Shown piece after piece: positions 38,593 to 51,300 of a stretch of DNA of 64,000 nucleotides. Each line of letters opens with the position of its first letter. Position 1 is the stretch's first letter. Origin of the DNA: Malurus cyaneus samueli (lineage: Eukaryota; Chordata; Aves; Passeriformes; Maluridae); assembly GCA_009741485.1 (NCBI GenBank), contig CM019237.1, positions 52,812,252 through 52,876,251 of the forward strand, read 5' to 3'. The translations under genes were made by a program, and so were the position numbers. The notes below the pieces were generated by a model. The model did not search any database, was not told the origin of the DNA, and worked only from the letters and a program-made list of their open reading frames with translations.

Positions 38593-39079
38593 TCAGGCTG
38601 AAGGCTTGATTAGAGGGTCCTCACATGGTTCTAGCTGCATTCTCAGTACACCACTTTTATGAAGAAACCAAAGCTGTAGAAATTCCTCCGGCATGGCGTG
38701 GAATCCAGAGTCAGGCAGGACATTGTCATAGTAATGATGGCTGATAAACTTCCCACGCAGGTCCACTGAGAACGGCCAGAAGCCGTAAATTGTTACTTCC
38801 TCACACAGCCCGAGGGCAGCGCTGACCAGGAAAAGTCCTGTGGAAAGGCGTTTGGCATGGATCCCTTTGCTCTTCCAGAACTTGCCGATGTCCCGCAGGA
38901 AGTTGGGGTTGGCAAAAAGGACTGCCTGCTTGGCACCGAAATCCTCCAGGGTGTAGTAGACGCGGAGGGAGGGTCCTGTCCCTGTTTTCATGGAGAAGGC
39001 TGGCATGTAGATGTAGCTGTGGTTATAGACCTTCACACTGTCCACAAAGGCTTTTCGGGACCACAGCAGATTCTGGAAC
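38593..39079 (-). CDS. ST8SIA1: ST8SIA1 (GD3 synthase) last coding exon, partial gene
   Basis: This is the C-terminal part of an alpha-2,8-sialyltransferase, best matching ST8SIA1, the Golgi type II membrane enzyme that transfers sialic acid from CMP-Neu5Ac to ganglioside GM3 to make GD3. The exon is 487 bases including the TGA stop (38593-38595). It encodes 161 complete residues plus the last base of an arginine codon, so the intron before it is phase 2. Visible in order: an N-H-S glycosylation sequon (39016-39024); sialylmotif S around 38794-38910, containing NPNFLRDIGKFW and the RLSTGLFLVSAALGLCEE core; motif III HYYD (38725-38736); motif VS, H-x4-E, as HAMPEE (38683-38700), whose His is catalytically important in the family. 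The whole human protein is about 356 residues, so this is a little under half. The anchor, stem and sialylmotif L are encoded by exons to the right of the window. The match to ST8SIA1 rather than ST8SIA5/6 rests on recalled sequence similarity. The frame is intact, with no sign of a pseudogene. Confidence 0.95.
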
Positions 39080-39106
39080 CTGGAAAAGCGCAAGGAAAAA
39101 TGAGCT
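39080..39106 (-). other. Splice acceptor of the ST8SIA1 last exon
   Basis: Read on the minus strand, a pyrimidine-rich stretch (tttttccttgcgcttttcc) ends in AG at 39081-39080, immediately before the first exon base, G at 39079. The open frame continues upstream to a TTG at 39093, but those few codons fall in the polypyrimidine tract and are intronic. The homologous protein reads ...R-F-Q-N..., so the arginine codon is completed by the G after the splice junction. Confidence 0.88.
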
Positions 39107-42100
39107 GGTCATGCATAAGTTTTCTCAGATGTTTCATAATCCACCTCAGGGCTTCTCTGCATACCCATATTTACAATTCACTGCACCTTTCCTGGGCCCA
39201 GAGAAAGTTCAAACAAACTTCTGGCTGTCTGACACTGCCTCTCTTTTGAAAACAGAAATCTAAATAGACAGTTGAAAACTATCTGGTATCCTGCTAACTC
39301 CAAAACCTTTCTGATTTCATCTTTTAAAAAAACTCCAAATGAACACTGACCATATTCCATAACATGCAATTCTTTTTAGCAATATTTTTAATTTGTTCAA
39401 AAATAAACTTAGATTTTTCAGGCATGGGAATCTGTAAAAGAAATTCTCAAATCTGTGTCATTCTTATTTCTTAAAGGCAGACTAACATAAGAATCAAAGT
39501 TAGATTAGGAGGGCAAGGTATATGTACGGATTATTTCTCAGATATGAAAACCGCACATCACAATTTGTTTAACTGCCAATAGCTATTTGCTGATGGCTGT
39601 TTTGTTCTTGACTGACAAACACTCCATAACCAGTATCCTGGACTATAAAATTTCCTTGCCATACATTTTCCCCCCACCTTTATCACCTGACAGTATCCAA
39701 AGCCTTTAGAGTGCAAAGCTTACTACACTAAAAATCACTTCTGCACAAGCCTCACACACTCCTTGCATTGCAGCTGGGCTGCCCCCCTGCACGTGATCCC
39801 AGATTTTTGTCTCAGCTCCCAAAGGCCATCTTGCCCTTGTTGTTACCTCCTCTCCCTGTTTCCTGCAGCCAAGGCAGATGTGCCATGACTAATTCCTTAG
39901 TCACACACCAGAGGAATCAGAACAAGAAAGTTAAGTCAGCAGCACCGGATTTCTTTTCCTTTCTCTTGTGCAGGCAGAGATAGGTATAATAATATGCTTT
40001 TAAATGGTTGCAAAAACATCAATTTTATGTTTAAACCTCTTTGAAACTATAACAAGAATCACACACATAGGTTTAAGTAGAATACCAGATGACCTCAAGA
40101 AGCAGCAAACAAAATTTCAGCTGAAACAACTGAAAACAAAAGAACCAAAACAGCTTCAATAGCATTGAAATGTCTCTTAATAAATGCTATTTTTTTTTAA
40201 GTCTTTGTTTTGGCAAAAAAAGAGAAAACCTTGAAGTATTCATGATAAATTGAAAAGTTTTATTGACATTATTAATATGCAATATTTGCTCTCCTGATTT
40301 GCTGCAAGGTTCTTGCAAAATTTCCTGCATGTGGTATTAGAATGAAGCTGGTTTGAAATCTGAAGTCTGTCTGGGCCTTCATTGCCTCTTTGCTCTGCAG
40401 ATGTGCTCCTACTGCACGGTGCTATTTGCTAATGAAGACAGAGCTGCTGGCTTCCGAGCAAGAGACCAATTCAAACCCAACCTGCAAATCAACATTCAAT
40501 AATTTCAGAACTTTTTGCATTTGGCATTCTTTTCAGCAGAACCAGCCAAGACACAGATGAATGTAGAAGGCCAGCCATGACCAAGGCGCCCTGGCAGAAA
40601 TTCACGCTGTCTGCCTGACACCCCTTCACATAGGCCTCTCTCTCCATCACTATCAGGCTGTTCCCCAAAATAAGCTTTACCATCCTCTCTTCCCAAGGAG
40701 TAGCAGAACAACCTGCAGATTATCAGGTATAGGAGTTTATTCCATCCTACCAAGTTATTTTGTTTCCATCAGGATATTGTCACAGGTGGGGAAAAAGCAA
40801 ATCAAAAAAGAAATCCCAAGCTTAATACTTTCAATATTCACCTAAGTGCGCAGACCCCCAGTACCCAAACATTGTTCTAACATCCCTTTTGAAAGGCCCT
40901 AAGTCCCTATAGTTTGGGACATTCACTGGGCATTGCAGGCTCAAACATCCTTCCACAGTGAAGGGCTCTTGGGCAAATAGCTTGATGTTGTGGGGCCCCT
41001 GCACCTTGGCTGAGGTGGGGACAGAGACAGGTTCACTTGCACTCCTGAAGTATCACGTCCTTTCCCATGTGGAGCTAGTCCACAAATTTTACTTCAAAGG
41101 GCAAATAGTTGTTATTCTAAACCTGGGTTTTCCAGCAAATTTACCATTCATAGAAAAGCCTCACACAGCTCAGGATGAACACATTAAAATTCCTCAGTCT
41201 CACAGGGACAGAGACTCTCTCTCAATTTTCATTTGCTATCATTGCCACAATATGTTTGCAATTCTTCTGGATAAATCTCCCCAAATGCCTTTAAGTAACA
41301 AGAAGTGAACAGCAGTGCCATGGGAGCAGTGCAAGGGAGGGACTTCATGCAGAGGGACAGCAGTATTTGTCACCCTACTGCAAACTGCCCTTCAGGAACA
41401 CCACCACCTCATGGTAACCCATGCCTTATTCCAAGGATCTGGATGGCAGTGCCGGCCACGGACAACAGATGGACATTATACAGGTGGCCAGGAGCCCATG
41501 GAGAAATATAAAACATGTTGATTACAGCTGGGCTGATGGTCTAACAGTCAAAAAGCGGCTGTCCATCTTGAGCTCCTCATGAGAGAATGTATTTGAAACA
41601 AATGAAAATTTCTGTTCCCTATTTGCAAAAATGGGAGTGCTCTGAAGTGCTATGGATAGAAGCTGAGAAATCTGGGGAAACATGTTGCACATAAGCAAGT
41701 TTCTAGAGATGGTGCTGCAAGCTCAAGTGTATTTTCCTTTAACTCCCAATCCAGACAGGGAGTCCTGCAGGCTTTGAGAGTACCACACCACACCCATCCC
41801 AGTACATCCAGAAGGCTACTCTATGCTTGACAGACAGACCAGGAAGACTTTTTCCCTGCAGCTTTGTAGTGCCCACAGGAGCACGACACTGTTTTTCTCC
41901 TGCTTGTCCTGGCATAGACACCACCAGCCTGGTGCAGTCCTTGCATCTTATGTGGGCACAAACACTTTTCCTTCTTCACCAAGAATGAGGAGAGGCTGGT
42001 TCCTCCTTAGTGCTGGCCTCTACCAAGCATTCAATCCTCTCAGTGGCACAGCCAGAAGCTGTTCAGCTCCACCACGCACACGCAGGATCCAAAGAAATGA

Positions 42101-45100
42101 ATCAAATGATCCAGCCCCTTGCACAAGAGTGCATCTCGGGTGACATCTCCCAGCGCAGCTCGGAGCAAGTTGAACTGCTTTCAGGGTCCTCCCCTGACCT
42201 TCTGCAGTCAAGCGCTCACAAATGCGTGGTGAATTGCCAGCATATGGATAAAACTAGAGCTGGAATATTCCAAGCCCTGAGCAGTACCTGGGAATTTGCA
42301 ATGATTTGTTCCAGCAGCTCCATGGCAGCTCCACAGCTTAGAAAGGCACGAGTGACTGTGAACCCTGCTGAAAGCAAATCACAGCAGGTCCAGCCCAGGC
42401 ACATTCATTTCCACTGCACTCATCAGTGGACAGTGAACAACTCAAATCATCAGCACCACATTTTTTTGTCAGGCTCCTACAAAAGATTAATTTTAAACCA
42501 GCAACTTCCAGCAGCATGTGGAGGCACGGCTGCACAGGTATCAGAGAAATAATTTCCTTGCTACCATCTGGAGAATTTCTCAAATGCTCTGCTCTACTTT
42601 TCCAAAGAGAAAGATTCATCCAAGAGAAAACTGCCACAGCACATTGTCATGACATAACAATCAAAGACTTAAGAGCATTAAGTGGTTTGGGTTTTGTTTC
42701 TAATATGTTTCTAATGTTCTTATTGATGTTCTTTAGCAGATATTCAGGGACAGGGACAGAGTTGCTCTCTGGTACTGAGAGTTCTCAGTAACACAAGGAA
42801 TTTGCTGCAGTGACATTGAGCTAACCCACTTGCAGATAATTATGGCAGCATTCTCTTGCATCTTGGTTTCTTTTTGATCTCCCCAGAGAGTTGCTATCTC
42901 ATGCCTGTGACGATACCCCAGGCACTTACTCTGCTGGCATCTGCAAAGTCACAAGTTCAGCATTCTGGATTAACTGGGAGTTGACTTAGCAGAGGGGAAA
43001 AAATAAAATTAAGCCATGAGTGGAACAGCTCAGATGCCAAAGAAATAGTGTATTATTTTAGAAGTATGACAGAGCTCAAGGGAGTAGAGCAGAAGGTATA
43101 GACTTGTGCATTTGTTCCTATGACAAGCAATAGCCTCACCAAAATTATTTAGATAATTTGATGTCAGCATTAGCCAAGAATGATTTAGCAATTTGCTGCA
43201 GCTGTTGGACTCTACTTACAGCTGGGGTCACAAAAAGCTTGCAAACACACATCTGAGCCTCCTCTGCTGTGACAGAGGGGTTGTCCTGCCCTCATTTCTC
43301 AGAGTGCTTTTCAAACAGTAATGCTCTCCCTGTTGCCCTGTGCTCTCACTCATATCAGGCTCGTCTTGATGATCTGCCTCTCTGGGGCTTGTCAGACAAT
43401 CTTACTGACACACAGACTGTGTCTCCATTAACAAATTGTTTCCATGTGCTCATTCCCCATGTGGGCACTTCCAGCATGCATTAGGTGCAAGTTAGGCTGT
43501 TCTACTTGTCCACACAGGGAGCCAGAATTGAGCACTTAAGGCACTACAAATGGACCCCCTTTCTTGTTTCATCCTAGCTTTCCCAACTACACAAGCCACT
43601 GTTTTCCCACCTTAAGGATGGCTACCTGACTTAAGAATCAGTTACAATCCCATTAAAGTCAGCGACAAAACCAATTCTGATCCCCAGTGCTCTCGCTAAC
43701 CTCAAACACCTTCAGCAGGAGAGGTTCTGCCCTGTTCTCACTGTGGCTCTGTCCACAGCCACCATGGTCACCCAGCTGAGAGCTCGTGGCATGGGTGGGG
43801 TGATGTTATTTGGTATTTTCCTTTCCCTTTGCCCTTCTTCCCTGCTGGCTCTTTAGGAACCAGATGCTCACTCCTCTCCGGGAGTGACTGACTCCCAGAC
43901 TCACTGTAGCTCATTCCTTCTGTGCATCCTGCAGCCTGTTGAGACCCCACGCTGCTGCTTCTTGTGGACAGGGGCTTTCAACCTCAAAGAGCGTGTTTTT
44001 TCCCTCTCCTCTCTAGTACCAATAATTAAAGGCAAATTTGCCTCATTCTCCTCTTTATACACCTTTTGGATTGTGTTTTCCAATGCAGGGATTCTGGGTA
44101 TTTCCACCATAAGCTTCAAATACCCAAAAGTAGGGAAAAGCACTCTTTCCACAGTGACTTTCTGGGTTAATCTGTTCCTTACTGACATACTGTCCTTAGC
44201 ATATGACCTTCAGAATAATTTCATGCATTCAGAAAGTCCAGTTAGACACAGCAGAGGTATGTTTTAATCCTCACAAAGAGGTGGGCGCCTTTCTGACTGG
44301 ATTAAGTATTAATTATGGCTTTTTTAAACCTCCACCCATTACTGCTTTTATTCTGCGGCCCTGGAAATAATATATATAGTGCCAAGGGAAAGCTGACTGT
44401 TTTTCAATGGAACACAGAGTTATTCTGTACAGCAAAGCAATGAAACATTAAAATCAGTGTTCACTGGTATTTCGGGACTGTGTGTGATCCTTATTCTGCC
44501 AACTCAAATTAGAATGTGCTTTTAATAGTTACTCTTTCCAAAACCAGCAGAGCTAAACATCAACCCTTTCTGTTATCTGACAGCTTGGATCTTAGCTTTC
44601 AGAAGATGAGCTGCTCATCTTAGTTTGACTCTTTGAAAATTGTGGCTGCTGTAGTCACACACAAGTAGAAATAATATAAAATGGCAGGCAGAACAGCATG
44701 GATGTAAATTACTTATATTGTTAAAATGAAGTTGCTGCATGATGTTTCTATATCTTCTGAATACTTCCAGACTCTTACAGCTGGAAGTCAGGAGGATGGG
44801 AAGATAGGAGAAGCAATGAAATCAGCTACGAAAAACCCAAAACAACACAGAACTAAGTCTGTTATCTTTGGCATTTAATTTAACTGGACTGCATGCTGGA
44901 GAGAGCTGAGAAGAATCATAACCAAATCCCACATTTCCTCAGGTTTTAATGGAAAAGGAATCACAACAAAGCCCAGATGGAGACTTTAGGAGATCTACTT
45001 TGGATTAAGACGGTGTCCCTAAAACTGTCTGTGGTGTCTTTGGGACAGGAACCAAACAGGAACAGAACAGAAAAGCATCTCCTGCACACATGGATCTTTC

Positions 45101-47910
45101 ACCCATCTGCATTCCAGACACAGGTCCCTGTGGATCACTGCCCACAGGAGCACTGCAGAAACACAAGGTTAGTAATGTTAGGCCTTCCTGACCGTGCTGG
45201 CCTCCTGTGCTTGTAACCCAAATGGAAAACCTACCAAGTGATTGCTGTTACGAAATACCTATTCATAGCTGAGAACACTTTTGCTGAGTCTTTTGAGTTT
45301 TTTTTCTTTAATGTTGTGACATCCTTCACACATTAATAATTTGCAAATACCAGTGAGGGTGACATTCAACTACCTCCTCTCCTCAGTCCTGTAGAGCTCT
45401 TTCCAAAAAAAAAACCAGAACTGGAAAGAGGGAGGAAAAAACAGCAATGTTCAAATGTATTTTCTTCTTAAAGGTACTACGTGCTACAAAAATTATAGAC
45501 TGAAGGAAATTATTTAAAACAGTAAATGCTTCAACAGGGACTATGACAAGAACTGTAACTAGGATGGGCTCTCAAGTGTATAAGCACCCTTTTTAAAACT
45601 TTAGTACATGCATCACTGGTGTTCTGAGAGATAATGCCACATCTGCAGCACAAATCCCTCTTAAACACTGTCAACTAGAAACTTGGTAAGAAAATCAGAT
45701 GTTCAAAGCCCATAGGAATATATGGTGAATGTAAAACATTTTAAATGGGGTAAAATAAATTCACACAACTCTAAAACACACAAAAGAAGATTTCTGTATT
45801 TTTTCTGTTAGCTGCTCCCACTGGGCAACCTCACCTGCACTCCTAAGGGGACAAGAACTGCAACTGAGCAATGAACTAGTGGCCACCTGAGTATAAACAG
45901 AGGAAGTGACAAACTGGTCTGGATCTAAACATAAGGCTGAAATGATAGAAAAAAAGAGACAAACAAACCACAGTTTTACAGACAAGGAAGTTGCTTCCAG
46001 TCCTTGGCACACAAAAGCTCAGGCCATTAGTAAAATTCCTGGAAATAAGCCAGGAGAATTCAAACCAGCCCAAGGACTGCAGCTGTAGATCTTCAGAACA
46101 CAAAGACCTTCCTTTCATCTAATATCAATTTACGACAATCTTGGTGCTGTTCAGTCGTGCCTGGAAACATCAGATGTTCCTCAAGGCCTCCAGCAGTGTC
46201 CAAGGTGTGTTGATTGCTGCACACTTGAGTTTTGAAAGAGTCTTCCTTCCCCTCTGCAGCTCACACACAGACCCCTAAGGAAGACTAAGAACAAACCCAG
46301 TACATTTTCAACTGCACATCCAAGTGTTTTCAACTCAGATTTCCTGATACTGGTGTAATTTGTCACTGCAGTGAATCTCAGAGAATCTTACTTCCAAGTA
46401 TTTGCCTAATTTGTTATCCCCAGCATTCTCCTAACCAATTACTTTACCAATACTTTCCCTCTTACCTCACAAATGCTTCAATCCCTTTGTCAAAAGCATT
46501 TTAAAATTTCAAAGATACTCTGTCTACTGGATATCCACATGCACCTATTCAAAGAACCCTTAAAGTTTTAGAAGAACACATATACTTATCCAGGTGTTCA
46601 CTACTATCTTCTACTACAGTCTCCACCAAATCAGCTGGAAGAGATGTGAGGTTTACAGACCCACTTAAGCTATTTTTAATTTGGACTAATTTTAAACACT
46701 GATCCCTCTTCAAACACCCTCCAGTCTTCAAGTACCAAGGAAGTTTTCAATGAGGAAGTATACATGCTACACTTCTGTCATGGGTGAGCCCAGTTCTGCC
46801 TATAAATTCACATCCATCCTGTTTCTATACCATAAATTCACTTTTAACTATCTCAGTCTCAGCCTGATGAGCCTCGTCACGGGCACAGGGGATGTCTTCC
46901 ACAGTGAACAAAGATGCAAGTAATTCATACAGCCTCCTTTTTATACCTTTTGTATGTTTTGAATAGCTGACCATCAACTAACCATACACACACAGCAGAT
47001 GGGGGTGGGTAGGTGTTGTCTGCTTTTTTTTTGTTTATGTGGTTGCTGCAAAGAGGTTGTAGCACTAGGCTTTCATCCCTCTGATTAGTTCTTTTTGGAA
47101 ACCTTTTCTACTTGCCACATAGATAAAATATTTAATCAGCCAGAGCTTATTATAGCTTCAATTTCCTTTGGAAACAGCTCCAGTTTTTGGTAGGATGTTT
47201 CTCTGTTTCCATTAATCTCCTTTTTCTCTGCCCTTTAGTGATGTCAACTTCCTGTTACCTTTTCTTAAGGTTTGATAGATGCTCCTGGTACTTTGCCAGT
47301 ACGACACCCTCAGGAGAGTCCATTATTTTGTGTAGATCATCCAAATGAATTTTCTAAGAAGCAGCTTGGTGTTTAAAGCTGAGAATGCCACTTAAACTTC
47401 TTTTCAACACAATCAAACTGCCAAGGTTTCCCCTCAACTCTTAGTACAGCCTGTGCTCAATTTAACTCACTGTAGCTACAACACTTGACCAAAATAATAA
47501 AATAGAACCAAAGTACAGGTAGCTGAAACAAGCTGGAGCTTTTTCTAATCTCTTCAACTATTTTGATTTCTGTGCAAGTTCTTGTTCCTATACTCTTTTC
47601 CCCCTCATTAACTTCATTCAAAGGAGACACAGCGTAAAAGAAATAAAAAGCACACTTTTTTATTTAAATGTGTCAGGAAATAAGTGTTATTTGCTAGGGC
47701 AAAGTGATACTTTTGAAAGCCATTGAGTTATTTAGAGCCCTCTATGCACTGCCTGATGAAAGTGGAGCAGAACATTCAATTCCATATTTCTCTTAGTGTC
47801 CAAATGCCAGTGAAGGTTCAGTGGCAGAGACATTTATATTATTTAAGAGCAACTTGATAATTGTGGTTGGTGGTTTTTTCCCCAGTCACACATCTAAAGA
47901 TGCTATGGCT

Positions 47911-47938
47911 TTTTTTTTTAATATATATATATAATATA
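47911..47938. repeat. T-run and (AT)n microsatellite
   Basis: Nine T are followed by an AT dinucleotide run with one interruption, inside the ST8SIA1 intron. Confidence 0.9.
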
Positions 47939-48118
47939 CCACAACTCAGATGCAGCCCCACTTCCTCACAATCTGAAATACCATGCAGAAATACTATTCT
48001 CTTTTGCTCCCTATATCAGGGAATGGTCAATCCCAATGAATTGTCAAAACTAGATGGAGCTTGAGTCCACAACATTGGCACTTCTTTCAGATTCAGGCAG
48101 CACAAAAATAAGCTCCTT

Positions 48119-48158
48119 TTCTTTAATGCTCAGGGTATTTATTTCTTTAATGCTCAGG
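48119..48158. repeat. 16-bp direct repeat, 24-bp period
   Basis: ttctttaatgctcagg occurs at 48119-48134 and 48143-48158. Confidence 0.9.
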
Positions 48159-48272
48159 TAATTCTGAATTACTACAGAAATTCTATCAAAGTACTTCTGA
48201 CAATCACATTAATACTAAATAAGTTCCACATGCTTTATGAGATTACAATAAACACCAATGATACAAACACAG

Positions 48273-48300
48273 ATTAAGCCATTATTTTAAATGGCTTAAT
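48273..48300. repeat. 10-bp perfect inverted repeat
   Basis: Arms attaagccat (48273-48282) and atggcttaat (48291-48300) with an 8-base AT-rich spacer; one more inner T-A pair extends the stem to 11. Confidence 0.9.
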
Positions 48301-51300
48301 TAAGCAGGAACAAAAGGTACAATTAGTGCCTTGGCTGTTGAAGCAGCAGTAACATATTACCTAAAAAAAGCTTAGATGTGGACCTAAAAAGAAGGCTAAG
48401 GAATATTTTTGAGGGAGGGATGTATGGTCTGGGGTCCACAGCAAAACTAAGACATGGGAAAAGAGAATACCTTAAGGGCATCCATTTGAGAAAGCCAAAG
48501 TGTTTTTCAGATGAGTCCAAATTGTAGGTTTGAAAGTAGCTGTAAATGTCAGGTCTGTCAGCAGCTCCAGAGAACCTGAGGTTGGCCATGAATCACTAGA
48601 ACAGCCACAGCCATAAACTCCCCCTTGAGGAATCAGTCACACTCCCAGAAGACTTCCAAATACTGGAATGATTCAGGGATGATGCCTGACAGACCTTTAC
48701 ATTCCCAGCAGCTCTGCACACATATTCCTAAAGCAGCAACTCAAACAGCACAAATGGTGAAATCCAGCTCCATGTGTTTACAGACAGGGGCCAGAATAAT
48801 TTATCCAGTGATGTGCAACACTGGGTTACTGAGGTTTTTATCCACAGGCTTTACGCAGATAATGATTTGGAAAACAAATATAGCTTTTAAGAAGCGACGT
48901 ATCTTTATCTGAATTTGTCTCAAGGCCAGAATTTCCCTTCCTTAATCTGCTGCTCCAGCAAGCCACAGTGCACAGTGCTGCTTCGCTTCACCAAGCTAGG
49001 CAGTAACCTTACATGCTCCAGTAAATCCAACACTTAGCTTGGAATACCAAGTCCTCTTCAGACTGGTCTTACTTGTTCTAAAAATCAGACAATTTTTTCT
49101 ACTTTCTCCCACGTCTGCATTTTAATGTTAAAAATGACCAACCTACGGAGCCCTGTCAAATGTGACAAATCCTTTATTTTTAATACACTTTGACATGGAG
49201 TAGAAATACGATCATAAAGATCCTGTCTTGAGTCTTTGAATTGACACAATTTCCCTGGTGGGAATCAGTGGATTTACACCAACCTGCATCAAATTAGGAT
49301 ATAGTTCAGTCTTGATGATATCATATGCCAGATACTTAAAGTTTCAGGAACCACCAGTACACTGCATTATTCAAGAAGCATGCTGTGAGCATACAACTAA
49401 AGACAATAACATCATCTGCATGCACAACGCTATGGAGATGATTCATTCAGCACAATCATTTGCATTCCTGAGCCAGGTTTAATGTACCAGGAAAAATGAG
49501 GGATGGCAGCAACTGTGCTGGAGCATGAAGTGAGAAAAATAAACGGAGCACCAATGCTCTGGCAAAAACAGCCCCGCGTGTTGTGTTCCAGAAGCCATTC
49601 CCAGTTCCATTTCCAGCTTAATGGGCCTAGGACCATGCAGTGAAAAGCAAAACGATTTGCATGAGAGCATGCTAGTGTGTCTCAGGAATTCCCTTTCCCA
49701 AAGCCAGTCAGTGAAAGCACTTCAGCCAATACATGCCATCTCACTCCTGCTTTTCCCAGCTACCTCTGCATTCCCAAGTGCTGGAGCACCAGGTACACAC
49801 GGGGCAAATGATGACCTGGTTCAGCTGCATAAACCAACCTGCCCAGGTCCTTGGGTAAGCACAGCAGTTGATCTTTTTCAGCACAGTGTAACTCCAATTG
49901 TTCAGAAGCAGCTTGTTTGCATGTAGCAACACGTACAGATTCCACCAACAGTTGGGAACAAAGGATCACCTGGGTTTAGGGTTTCTGCTAGGGCTGGGTC
50001 AGGGACTGATGTTCTGGCAGAGATGTGATGCCACAAGAGAACCCAAGGAGGAACAGAGAAATGCAAAAAGCTCCTTGGAAATCCTGCAGCGTCAGCACTG
50101 TAAGAGATGCTGACTTCAGAAGGTTCTTTAAGAGCTTCCAGCAGCCCTAAAATGCTTCATAATATCCTGTAACTACCACTAAACCTGGGATAAAGAATCA
50201 AATGCTAGACTGTCAGATGCTGGGAAAAAATGAGTGGAAGAAATCAGAGATATCACCAGTGTCCTCTTGCCTCTAAACTTTGATAATATTTGCTACATAA
50301 AAAGCTCACAGATGATCTTAAGTGGCCACTTCTTGTAATAATGCAAAATCTGAGTAGATTCACAGTTCACAGTCTTGACATGGAGAAAAAACTTCTTGCT
50401 CAGTCCAGATACAGAGAGCATTTTTCTTTCAAAGTCAGATGTACAGACAACTGAGTGCAGCCACACCATCTTCACTGTGTAAACCTTGTTCTAAAAATTC
50501 TTCCTGAGAGAACAGCAAGAACTTGTGCAAGTTCCCGTTTTCAGGACAACCATCCCATTTCTGTTTCGTACAGCCTCCCCCTACAACAGCTGGGGACACA
50601 GAGTTGTGGTACTGATGAGAAACTGATTGTCCCCTTTCCATTCAAAAGGACCTTGAAGCCACCAGAAGAGCTGCATTCTCATTGCTCCAGATACTGCCTG
50701 CAGGAAAATAGGCAGGGCAAGGCCACCACAGGCAGGGGACAGGGCAGAGCAGGGCTGTCCCCAGCTGTCAGCTCAGGGAGGAAGGATCCAAGGAAGGACA
50801 GTAACTCAGTGCCTCCCTTTGAAGGATCACAGTAATGTATTCCTCACGCTCACATGATGAGATGAAGTATTGTGTAATACTTTTTACAGCACAATCTGTG
50901 CACTGTCCACAGTTTTTAACTTTATTTTTACATTTATGCTGACTATAGTGCTATAGGCTTTCGCATGCTTTCAACTTCCATATGCGTACAAGCTCCTGCT
51001 TAAAATATCCTGCTTGTCATCCTCCTGAATTTTATTTCCCTTGGGAAAGCTCCCACAAGATTCAAGTAGCCACGTTCTGATTTACTGTCCTGAATTGGGA
51101 AAAAAATACCTCAACTTTCTTCCACAACATTCTGACACTTGAGAGGATGTTTTTGGATATAAATGTGACAAATTAGCAGCCCATTCCCTTCACATAAAAA
51201 CTTCATTAAAAAAAATCATTACCATGTATGAAAATCAATGATGATAAAGAATAAAATTCTACGATAACAATATCCAAACCCATATTTTAAAAAGTTATGT

